From an uncultured Bacteroidales bacterium (GTDB taxonomy: Bacteria > Bacteroidota > Bacteroidia > Bacteroidales > UBA932), in contig UQWT01000001.1 of NCBI GenBank assembly GCA_900544815.1, positions 1 to 64,000 on the forward strand: a DNA stretch of 64,000 nucleotides, given 5' to 3'. Numbering within the stretch: position 1 is the stretch's first letter; every line of letters begins with the position of its first letter. Position numbers and translations under genes: made by a program. The notes below the pieces were generated by a model, which saw nothing but the letters and a program-made list of their open reading frames with translations, did not search any database and was not told the origin of the DNA. Of the stretch, positions 25,858-33,359 are shown piece after piece.

Positions 25858-27396
25858 TTACATAAACATTCCAATCATTGTAGCACTAACCAATGCAACC
25901 ATGGAGGCTCCGAACAAAGCTCTGAAACCAAAGGCAGAGAGCGTAGACTTCTTATTAGGCGCAATGCCACCGATACCGCCAATCTGAATACCAACAGAGG
26001 CAAAGTTGGCAAATCCGCAAAGAATATATGTTGCCATAATGATAGACTTTGGAGATGAGAAGATTCCTGTTCTTATCATATCGGCAAGGCTCTGATAACC
26101 TACAAACTCTGTTAGGATGAGCTTTTCACCAAGCAGACGACCTATTGGCGCTATATCCGCAGACGGCACACCGGTTACCCATATTACAGGATAGAACAGA
26201 TACGATAATAGGAATTCCAAAGAGAGAGAACTGTATCTTCCATCTGTAGCGGAGGCTATAAGATTATTTAAAGTTGTCCAGTCTCCAATCTTTAGGAATA
26301 TATAATTAAAGCCGGCAATAAGTGCATAAAAAACAAGAAGCATTGCCGCTACGTTGGCAGCAAGTTTAAGACCGTCAGATGCTCCATTGGTAACAGCATC
26401 AAGAACATTCCTTCCTATCTTTTCCTGTGAAACCTCTATAGAGTTGTCTATCTTTTCATCTTGCGGGTATAGAATCTTTGCAATGGCAATGGCTCCCGGA
26501 GCTGCCATAACAGAAGCAGAGAGAAGATGTTTTGCAAATTCAACCTCCAAAGCTCTGTCTCCGTTGCCCAACATACCTATGTATGCTGCAAGTACGCCTC
26601 CGGCCATTGTTGCCATACCTGCTGTCATGACAAGCATAAGTTCGGATTTTGTCATCTTGGGAATATACTCCTTCACAAGAAGCGGAGCCTCGGTTTGTCC
26701 GAGGAAGATATTTCCTGCGCAAGAAAGGGATTCCGCACCTGAGAGCTTCATGATCTTTGTAAGGCACCAACCCATTACCCATACAGCCTTCTGGAGGATT
26801 CCAAGATAGAAGAACAGACTGGTTAGTGATGAGAAAAAGATTATTGTAGGAAGAATCTGCAGAGCAAATATATATCCAAACTTGTTGAGGTCTACAAGAT
26901 CTCCAAAAAGGAATTCAGAACCTGCTCTGGTCCAGCCTAAGACAGCTACAAAGCACTTTCCGAATACCTCAAAAGCAGACTGTACAGCAGGGAATAGCAA
27001 CACAGAGAGCGCAATTATCAATTGCAAGGCCAGAGCCTTGAACACTGTACCCCAATTGACCTTTTTTCTGTTACAGCTGAATATCCATACGATGAAAAGG
27101 ATAACAGCCATGCCAAAGATTCCCTTTACAATGGACCAGATATTAAAGGAGAATGTCCTTTGGGCTAAAATTGCTTTAAACGGGTTATCCTTCTCCTGAG
27201 CGGTCTCTGTTACGGAACTCTGCTGTAAAGTGTCCTGTTGTATCACGTTGGTGCTATCGTCACCCAACATGACCTCTTCGGCAACCTGTTCGGGATTGGT
27301 GCCGGCTGTAGGTTCTTGTGGTTGTGCCGCAAGTCTGCCCAACGGTAACGAAAAGGCCAGCAGCATCCCCAACAAAATGAAAATATACTTTCTCAT
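25858..27396 (-). CDS. Concentrative nucleoside transporter (NupC/CNT family) with exported N-terminal extension
   Basis: 512 residues. The CNT body (about residues 85-512) shows 'FVFALQ..PTIIFFSSLTSL'-like helices, 'SCAGNIFLGQTEAPLLVKEY' and 'YILCGFANFASVGIQIGGIG', the nucleoside and ion-site motifs. It imports nucleosides with an ion gradient. Before it lies a signal-peptide-like segment (1-25) and a polar linker to about residue 75, longer than in E. coli NupC. It lies 18 bases after the DUF151 gene, in one operon. Confidence 0.9.
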   Translation of the reverse strand: MRKYIFILLGMLLAFSLPLGRLAAQPQEPTAGTNPEQVAEEVMLGDDSTNVIQQDTLQQSSVTETAQEKDNPFKAILAQRTFSFNIWSIVKGIFGMAVILFIVWIFSCNRKKVNWGTVFKALALQLIIALSVLLFPAVQSAFEVFGKCFVAVLGWTRAGSEFLFGDLVDLNKFGYIFALQILPTIIFFSSLTSLFFYLGILQKAVWVMGWCLTKIMKLSGAESLSCAGNIFLGQTEAPLLVKEYIPKMTKSELMLVMTAGMATMAGGVLAAYIGMLGNGDRALEVEFAKHLLSASVMAAPGAIAIAKILYPQDEKIDNSIEVSQEKIGRNVLDAVTNGASDGLKLAANVAAMLLVFYALIAGFNYIFLKIGDWTTLNNLIASATDGRYSSLSLEFLLSYLFYPVIWVTGVPSADIAPIGRLLGEKLILTEFVGYQSLADMIRTGIFSSPKSIIMATYILCGFANFASVGIQIGGIGGIAPNKKSTLSAFGFRALFGASMVALVSATMIGMFM

Positions 27397-27414
27397 TAAA
27401 AAAATTTTTATTGA

Positions 27415-27996
27415 TTAATTATTTTTTGTCTTTCTTTTTGATTTGCTAAGTTTCTCTATCTCCTTATTGATAATGGCAGCTCTTTCATAATCCTCATTGT
27501 CAACAGCTTGCTTAAGGCTCTCCTTTAAGGACTCTACCTCGTTGACCATACTTTTTTTCATAACTTCCATCTCCGGAAGGTCTATTTTAACCCCCCATTT
27601 GTCCATCAGATATTCAGATATGTACAGTGGCGCGGCAAATTTTTTTGCTAAGATAATACCGTCTGTAACAGACATCCTCTCCATAACCTCCTTTTCTCCG
27701 TCAAAAAAGAGCACCTCTGTATAAAACTCGTTAAGGTTGTCATCATGCTCTACTTCAATTTCCAGCAGTTCTATTCTATATGCTTTGAAAATCTTCTCCA
27801 CAACAGAATGAATGGTAAAGCTTTCTGTCTCATCACTACTCTTAAAATTTAAAAGCATTGTATGCATCTGAGGGGGATCCAGCGAGATAACTATACACCT
27901 GTCCCCCTCCTCTTGACACAAAAAGAAGGTGAATTTTCCCCCATCCTGTGGAGAGGCTGCAAGTGCACCAACGGTTAGACGAATCCTTTTTGCCAT
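27415..27996 (-). CDS. Bifunctional nuclease family protein (DUF151) with UvrB/C motif
   Basis: About 193 residues. The N-terminal part is the DUF151/BFN domain ('VVEKIFKAYRIELLEIEVEH', 'ERMSVTDGIILAKKFAAPLY'). The C-terminal helix 'LKQAVDNEDYERAAIINKEI' is a UvrB/UvrC-interaction motif. The family has reported nuclease activity in plants and bacteria; the role here is unknown. I chose the ATG at 27996 (MAKRIRLTVG) rather than 28026, which would add ten atypical residues. It precedes the nucleoside transporter, a pairing known in Bacteroidota. Confidence 0.85.
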   Translation of the reverse strand: MAKRIRLTVGALAASPQDGGKFTFFLCQEEGDRCIVISLDPPQMHTMLLNFKSSDETESFTIHSVVEKIFKAYRIELLEIEVEHDDNLNEFYTEVLFFDGEKEVMERMSVTDGIILAKKFAAPLYISEYLMDKWGVKIDLPEMEVMKKSMVNEVESLKESLKQAVDNEDYERAAIINKEIEKLSKSKRKTKNN

Positions 27997-28052
27997 TGTC
28001 TTAAGATATAAACCAATACTCAGCAATACGCAGACGAATTGGGATTAACACA

Positions 28053-28060
28053 CAAATATA
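28053..28060 (-). promoter_or_regulatory. -7 box for the DUF151-nucleoside transporter operon
   Basis: Reads TATATTTG on the minus strand, a perfect -7 match 57 bases before the ATG. The -33 element is unclear. It nearly abuts the divergent tgt box. Confidence 0.4.
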
Positions 28061-28072
28061 CGCTATTTTTAT

Positions 28073-28080
28073 TACTTTTG
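28073..28080 (+). promoter_or_regulatory. -7 box for the tgt operon
   Basis: TACTTTTG is a perfect TAnnTTTG match 20 bases before the tgt ATG. The -33 element is unclear. Confidence 0.4.
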
Positions 28081-28099
28081 TGACTTCAACATTTTATTT

Positions 28100-29230
28100 A
28101 TGAGATTTGAAAAGATAGCACAAGATACAGAGTCGAGAGCAAGGTGCGGACTTATATACACAGATCATGGAGTTATAGAGACCCCTATATTTATGCCGGT
28201 AGGAACAGTAGGGTCTGTAAAAGGGGTATATCACAGAGATTTGTCAGATGATATAAAAGCCCAGATTATATTGGGCAATACATATCATCTCTATCTGCGT
28301 CCCGGGCTTGATATAATCAACAAGGCCGGTGGTTTGCACAGATTCATATCGTGGGAGAAGCCAATATTAACGGATAGCGGAGGATTCCAGGTCTTCTCTT
28401 TGGCCGAAAACAGAAAGCTCACACAAGAGGGTTGTACTTTCCGCTCACATATAGATGGCTCAAAACATACGTTCACTCCGGAGAACAATGTAGATACACA
28501 ACGGATGATTGGCGCAGACATAATTATGGCCTTGGATGAATGCACCCCTGGAGATGCTCCGCGCTCGTATGCTTTAGAATCCCTTAAACTTACGGAGAAG
28601 TGGGTTGAGAGGTGTATAAAGAGGTTTGATGAAACAGAGCCTCTGTATGGGTATAAGCAGTTTTTCTTCCCGATAATCCAGGGTTGTGTCTATCCGGATC
28701 TAAGACGGATGGCAACCGAGCATGTTGTGGGCTTAGACAGAGACGGCTATGCGATAGGCGGACTCTCTGTTGGAGAACCTACAGAAAAGATGTACGAAAT
28801 GATAGAGGTTGTAACACCTCTTATTCCGGAGCAGAAGCCTGTATACCTTATGGGGGTTGGTACACCTGCAAATATATTGGAGGGGATTGCAAGAGGAGTT
28901 GATATGTTCGACTGTGTAATGCCAACCAGAAACGGCCGTAACGGCATGCTTTTTACATGGGACGGAATGATAAACATTCGCAACAGAAAATGGGCAGACG
29001 ATTACTCGCTTATAGATCCAAAAGGGGGGTCATTTGTTGACCGTACCTACACCAAAGCATACCTCAGGCATCTGTTTATTGCCGGAGAGATGTTGGCAGC
29101 ACAGATTGCAAGCGAACATAATTTAGCATTCTATTTGAGTCTTGTAAAAGAGGCGAGAAAGCATATAAAGGCAGGAGATTTTCTGCAGTGGAAGAATGAA
29201 ACAGTTAAAGGGTTGGAGACAAAGATTTAG
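28100..29230 (+). CDS. tgt: Queuine tRNA-ribosyltransferase
   Basis: 376 residues, the usual length. Motifs: 'ILTDSGGFQVFSL' (catalytic Asp region), 'GGLSVGEP', 'FDCVMPTRNGRNG' (nucleophile Asp) and the zinc-site region at the C-terminus. It exchanges guanine 34 for preQ1 in tRNAs with GUN anticodons. The LptF/G permease follows after 9 bases, an arrangement common in Bacteroidota. Confidence 0.97.
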   Translation: MRFEKIAQDTESRARCGLIYTDHGVIETPIFMPVGTVGSVKGVYHRDLSDDIKAQIILGNTYHLYLRPGLDIINKAGGLHRFISWEKPILTDSGGFQVFSLAENRKLTQEGCTFRSHIDGSKHTFTPENNVDTQRMIGADIIMALDECTPGDAPRSYALESLKLTEKWVERCIKRFDETEPLYGYKQFFFPIIQGCVYPDLRRMATEHVVGLDRDGYAIGGLSVGEPTEKMYEMIEVVTPLIPEQKPVYLMGVGTPANILEGIARGVDMFDCVMPTRNGRNGMLFTWDGMINIRNRKWADDYSLIDPKGGSFVDRTYTKAYLRHLFIAGEMLAAQIASEHNLAFYLSLVKEARKHIKAGDFLQWKNETVKGLETKI

Positions 29231-29239
29231 CGCAACAGA

Positions 29240-30334
29240 ATGAATTATAACTTTAGAATAACAATAATAGACCGCTACATAATAAGGAAATTTATTGGTA
29301 CTTATCTTATGGCGTTGCTACTTATAATTGCAATTGTCATAATATTTGACATAAGTGAGAAGATAGATGATTTTGTAGACAAGAAGGCACCGTTGCAGGC
29401 CATAATATTTAACTATTATGCCAACTTTATTCCATATTTCGTAAATATGTTCAGCCCACTGTTTGTGTTTATTACGGTTATATTCTTTACCTCAAAGATG
29501 GCGGCCAATACAGAGATAACCGCAATTTTAGCCGGAGGAATAAGTTTTAAACGGCTTATGTATCCATATATGCTCTCTGCCGCCTTCATCTTTCTGTCCA
29601 GTCTGTCGCTCAATCTCTTTGTAATACCACATGCCAACAAAGGGAGGCTTGCATTTGAGGAGAGATATATAAAGGAGAAAAAGTCTAATATAGGAAGAAA
29701 TACGCATTACCAGATAGACCCGGGAACATTCCTTTACGCGGAATCTTTCAGCGAGTGGAACAATACAATCTACAGATTTACACTTGAGAGCATAGAGGGG
29801 CATAACATAAAGTCTAAGTTGTATGCAGAGAGTGCAAAATGGGATGAGAAGAAGGAGTGCTGGACACTTGCAAACTACGAACTTAGAGATTACTCCACAA
29901 CAGGTGAGACCATAAAAAAAGGGAGTAGTTTAGATACCGCCCTTGCCATTACGGTGAAGGATTTCTACAGGAAGAAGAACGAAGTTGAGAAGAGCGATAT
30001 GGAGGAGCTCGACAATCTGATTGCTACGCAGGAGATGCGCGGGGATGCAATGGTAAAATACTCGTTGATAGAAAAGAACACAAGGATAGCTATGCCGTTC
30101 TCCGCCTTTATACTTACCATAATGGGCGTCTCTCTCTCTTCAAAAAAGAGACGTGGCGGTATTGGAATGAACATAGGAGTAGGGTTGGCCCTCAGCTTCT
30201 CATATATACTGTTCATGAGGTTCAGTCAGATGTTCGTTCATACCGGAACACTCTCTCCGTTTGTTGCCATTTGGCTTCCGAATGTCCTGTATTCCATTAT
30301 TGCCGTTGTGCTGTACAGGCTCGCCCCAAAGTAG
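29240..30334 (+). CDS. LptF/LptG family permease (YjgP/YjgQ)
   Basis: 364 residues: 'DRYIIRKFIGTYLMALLLII' as the first helix, more helices to about residue 115, a periplasmic beta domain (about 125-275), and a C-terminal helix group with 'RIAMPFSAFILTIMGVSLSS'. It is one half of the inner-membrane LptB2FG pump that extracts LPS. Which of F or G it is cannot be told. The other permease (31713-33242) is encoded convergently 1.4 kb away. Its TAG stop is the first base group of repeat copy D. Confidence 0.88.
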   Translation: MNYNFRITIIDRYIIRKFIGTYLMALLLIIAIVIIFDISEKIDDFVDKKAPLQAIIFNYYANFIPYFVNMFSPLFVFITVIFFTSKMAANTEITAILAGGISFKRLMYPYMLSAAFIFLSSLSLNLFVIPHANKGRLAFEERYIKEKKSNIGRNTHYQIDPGTFLYAESFSEWNNTIYRFTLESIEGHNIKSKLYAESAKWDEKKECWTLANYELRDYSTTGETIKKGSSLDTALAITVKDFYRKKNEVEKSDMEELDNLIATQEMRGDAMVKYSLIEKNTRIAMPFSAFILTIMGVSLSSKKRRGGIGMNIGVGLALSFSYILFMRFSQMFVHTGTLSPFVAIWLPNVLYSIIAVVLYRLAPK

Positions 30335-30715
30335 CTTTGGCGTTGGCTGTTTTGAGTAAAGAGAGGGAAGAAGAAAGTAGAGAGAGTAATTAGAAACAGT
30401 TGTGAACGACCTGTCAATCAACGGAAGAGCGGTTGCCGAAAGCAGCTTATAAGAAACGGTGTCTGTTGAAGGACTGTTAGGATGCAAAGCAGACTAAAAA
30501 GGACAACTCAGCCGTTTCAAGCTACTTGAAGGCATAAGCAGTGGATTCGCACGGAGAGAAAAAACTGTTTCTAAATATGAGTTAAAATAGCGTTGGCTTT
30601 GGCGTTAATTTAGTTTAAAGTGTATAGACAGCGTTATAAAAGTTAAAAGTTGAGAGTTTAAAGAGTAAAGATGAAAAACGGTTTTCTTTTAACTATAAAC
30701 TAATATGGTGTTGTG
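30335..30715. repeat. Interspersed repeat copy D
   Basis: 381 non-coding bases that align, in inverse orientation, with copy B at 8391-8680 over nearly their whole length. Parts in order: hexamer-like CTTTGGCGTTGGC (30335-30347), a purine-rich stretch, a perfect 12-bp inverted repeat TTAGAAACAGTT (30390-30401) / AACTGTTTCTAA (30563-30574), TAGCGTTGGCTTTGGCGTTA (30588-30607), and the AT-rich module (about 30608-30665). A 125-base insert lies inside the inverted repeat. The region separates convergent lptF/G and fmt. Confidence 0.75.
30426..30550 (+). mobile_element. 125-base structured insert with 5-base duplication
   Basis: ACGGA stands on both sides (30421-30425 and 30551-30555), while the related copy B has a single ACGGA, so this looks like an insertion. 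There is no open frame. Nested pairing is visible: CGAA 30437-30440 with TTCG 30546-30549; GCTTAT 30445-30450 with ATAAGC 30534-30539; GAAACGG 30453-30459 with CCGTTTC 30512-30518; GTCTG 30461-30465 with CAGAC 30490-30494; CAAG 30518-30521 with CTTG 30525-30528. It could be a mobile structured RNA or MITE-like element. The strand is not known. Loss by recombination from copy B is the alternative. Confidence 0.5.
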
Positions 30716-31705
30716 TTATAAGAATCTGTGGGATTCTGGGTTTCTGAAGCCGGCAAGAAGGTCCTTTACCAACATCCTTTTCTTGCCTGCAAGCTGCAAC
30801 TCCTCCAAAAAGATCTCTCCCTCTCCACAAATAATGGAGAGATAGGTTTTTCCGTCACTTTTTATTGTCCCCGTTTCTAATTTTTCGCTTCCCGACAAAT
30901 TCTCTTTTTTCATATCGGCCTTAGCCATAAATATCTTTACGCCTGTCTCTTTGCCCGCCGGGTCTGTTATTGTTGCCAATGCAGCCGGATATGGTGACAA
31001 CCCCCTTACAAGCAGCTCTATTCTGTCTGCCGGCTGTGACCAGTCTATTGAGCAGTTGACCTTATTGAGCTTTGGAGCATCTGGAAGAGAGGTATTGTTA
31101 TTTTCCTCCTCACTCTGTGAACGTGGAGTGACAGTCCCTCCTGCAAGCGAGTCTACAGTCTCCAACACCAACCCTTTGCCAACCTCCATAAGGCGGTCGT
31201 ACAGAGTGCCAACAGTTTCCCGCTCGCCTATATCCACCCTCTTCTGCATTAGTATCTGCCCTGTGTCTATCTTTTCATCTATGAGGAATGTGGTGACGCC
31301 GGTCTCCTTCTCTCCATTTATTATTGCCCAGTTTATAGGTGCCGCTCCTCTGTACTTTGGAAGCAGTGATGCGTGAAGGTTGAATGTCCCCAACTTTGGC
31401 ATCTTCCATACCTCTGCAGGCAACATTCTAAAAGCCACCACAATAAACAGATCGGCCTCTATTCTTCTCAGTTCATCTAAAAAGGCTTCGTCTTTTAGCT
31501 TTACAGGCTGCAACAACTCAATCCCGGCTGAAAGTGCATACTCCTTTACAGCGCTGTGCCCTATCTTAAGGCCCCGCCCCTGAGGTTTGTCGGGAACTGT
31601 AATAACTTTAACTATATTATAACCGCCCTCTACCAGCGCTCTCAAAGGGGCTACCGCAAACTCGGGTGTCCCCATATACACTATTTTAAGATCTTTTGGA
31701 TTCAT
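30716..31705 (-). CDS. fmt: Methionyl-tRNA formyltransferase
   Basis: 329 residues. 'KIVYMGTPEFAVAPLRALVE' opens the formyl-transferase domain, and the catalytic region 'FNLHASLLPKYRGAAPINWA' (Asn, His and the SLLP motif) is intact. The C-terminal OB-like domain follows (about 205 on). It formylates initiator Met-tRNA using 10-formyl-tetrahydrofolate. It lies 7 bases after the LptF/G permease gene. The gene carries TTGTCGGGAAG (30888-30898) and its 10-mer on the other strand (31587-31596). Confidence 0.97.
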   Translation of the reverse strand: MNPKDLKIVYMGTPEFAVAPLRALVEGGYNIVKVITVPDKPQGRGLKIGHSAVKEYALSAGIELLQPVKLKDEAFLDELRRIEADLFIVVAFRMLPAEVWKMPKLGTFNLHASLLPKYRGAAPINWAIINGEKETGVTTFLIDEKIDTGQILMQKRVDIGERETVGTLYDRLMEVGKGLVLETVDSLAGGTVTPRSQSEEENNNTSLPDAPKLNKVNCSIDWSQPADRIELLVRGLSPYPAALATITDPAGKETGVKIFMAKADMKKENLSGSEKLETGTIKSDGKTYLSIICGEGEIFLEELQLAGKKRMLVKDLLAGFRNPESHRFL

Positions 31706-31712
31706 GTTACTT

Positions 31713-33242
31713 TTAATGTTTTTCTGCCTTTTCTGCTCTTTTTGTAGCTCTGCGGTCTCTCCTTATCTCCCTCCATTTGGCAATCTGCCCTTTAAGATAC
31801 CCTTTTTTGGCAATGTTCTTAAAGAAATTGGTGTAGGAGTCGAGGTTAAACAGTGAGGAGTCTTTTGTAGATTTATATGTAAGGAATACACCTATAGGAA
31901 CCAATACAAGTGTAGACACAAATGTGCCAAGGAATGCCCCTATGGAGCCGTCATTGGCTAATTTAACACCGCTAATATCTATTACCCAATAAAATACAAA
32001 GAATAGAGCAGATACTATTATTGGTGTTCCCAAACCTCCTTTCCTTATAATAGCTCCAAGCGGAGCTCCAATAAAGAAGAAGATAAGGCATGCGAAGGAG
32101 AGGGTAAACTTCCTGAATATCTCAACGGCGCTTCTTCTTTTGTAATAGCCGCTTTGGAAAAGTTCTCTCTCGTAGTAATCGCAGTAGTCGGCCTGCTCCT
32201 GAAGATAGTTTATTGCCGTTGCTATTGCCTGAAGCTCATCGTGGTCATCCTCCCATTTGAGCTTGCTGTTCTTTATGTCTGAGTAGATGGAATCTAACGC
32301 AAAGAGCGGCATACTCCTGTATTTCTCGGTGGTGTCCAATTGGTAAGATGACTGCAGACTGCTGTTAATTACAACCTTTCTTGTCTGTGCCGCTAAGGTT
32401 GCATTATAAGCCTTTGTGAGCGAATCTTTGTCTGCAATCTGTTGGGACAGATTCCTTGATCTTACAGCATCATCATACTGGTCTCCGTCTGATTTCTTGA
32501 AACTGTAGTTCTTTAGCGGAATAACAACCTCTTGCTCCGTAAAGTTAACTCTGTTGAGATCTAAGGTTGTGTCTGAATAGCCTCTTACGTTGTCCTCCTC
32601 ATAGCTTGTGCCGTTGTAGAGTGTGAATATAAGCCCGGATTTATCTGAGCTTAACCTTATCATTCCCGAATCAGCCAATGTGAGACTTACATTGCCTTTG
32701 TTCTTGCTGTGGTCGTAAACCATCACCTCGTAGATCTTTCCATCTTCTCCGTTTCTTACCACTCTCAATGTGTAGCCCTCTATTCCGTTATAGAAAATCC
32801 CGGTAGGAATCTTAATCTCCTCTTTGGTCTTTCCTATATCTTCGCGCAAGGTGTACACTTTGTTGTATGCTACAGGAATAAGGTTGTTTGATGCAAAGAA
32901 TGCCGCTATGCTTATAATAACCGCAACATAGATCAGCGGACGCATTATTCTTGGTAACGATATACCGGCAGCCTTCATGGCAAGCAGTTCGTTGTTCTCT
33001 CCAAGATTGCCCATTGTCATAACGGAGGCGATAAGTGTGGCTAATGGCAAAGCAAGGGGAATGAGCGTTGCGCTTCCCCATGCCAAGAATTCTGCTATTA
33101 TCCCAATACTCAAGCCTTTTCCTACAAGTTCATCTATGTACAGCCACAAGAACTGCATTATCAAGGTAAAGATGACAATGAGGAAGGTCATTATGAATGG
33201 CCCTAAAAATGATTTGAGTATGAATCTGTCTAATATCTTCAT
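31713..33242 (-). CDS. LptF/LptG family permease, long form
   Basis: 509 residues. The N-terminal helices ('MKILDRFILKSFLGPFIMTF') and 'LGENNELLAMKAAGISLPRI' match YjgP/YjgQ permeases, and helices return near residue 375 ('FRKFTLSFACLIFFFIGAPL'). The central periplasmic part is longer than in the 364-residue paralogue at 29240 and includes a charged helical stretch (about 265-360). Together the two could form the LptFG pair of the LPS transporter. It is co-transcribed with fmt downstream. Repeat copy E lies upstream. Confidence 0.87.
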   Translation of the reverse strand: MKILDRFILKSFLGPFIMTFLIVIFTLIMQFLWLYIDELVGKGLSIGIIAEFLAWGSATLIPLALPLATLIASVMTMGNLGENNELLAMKAAGISLPRIMRPLIYVAVIISIAAFFASNNLIPVAYNKVYTLREDIGKTKEEIKIPTGIFYNGIEGYTLRVVRNGEDGKIYEVMVYDHSKNKGNVSLTLADSGMIRLSSDKSGLIFTLYNGTSYEEDNVRGYSDTTLDLNRVNFTEQEVVIPLKNYSFKKSDGDQYDDAVRSRNLSQQIADKDSLTKAYNATLAAQTRKVVINSSLQSSYQLDTTEKYRSMPLFALDSIYSDIKNSKLKWEDDHDELQAIATAINYLQEQADYCDYYERELFQSGYYKRRSAVEIFRKFTLSFACLIFFFIGAPLGAIIRKGGLGTPIIVSALFFVFYWVIDISGVKLANDGSIGAFLGTFVSTLVLVPIGVFLTYKSTKDSSLFNLDSYTNFFKNIAKKGYLKGQIAKWREIRRDRRATKRAEKAEKH

Positions 33243-33359
33243 AAGTTAATAAGCTTTAGCTTTGGCCTTGGCTTTAGCTAATTTAATTTTGAAAGCCAAC
33301 GCCAATGCTAACGCCAACGCTTTCTATACTCTAATAAGCCAACGCCAACTCTAACGCTA
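33243..33359. repeat. Interspersed repeat copy E
   Basis: It begins with GCTTTAGCTTTGGCCTTGGC, then the 35-base core on the plus strand (33271-33305, one difference from copy A). A GCYAAY hexamer tract follows (33294-33321), then a spacer, then GCCAACGCCAACTCTAACGC (33337-33356) running into the alaS TAG stop (33357-33359). It lies in the 114-base gap between two same-strand genes and could be a terminator-like hairpin. Confidence 0.7.

Noticed and set aside
30390..30574. Group II intron or HEARO-type element in repeat copy D
   Set aside because: No domain V-like motif, reverse transcriptase or HNH gene was seen, and it is too short. Left as an unnamed structured insert.
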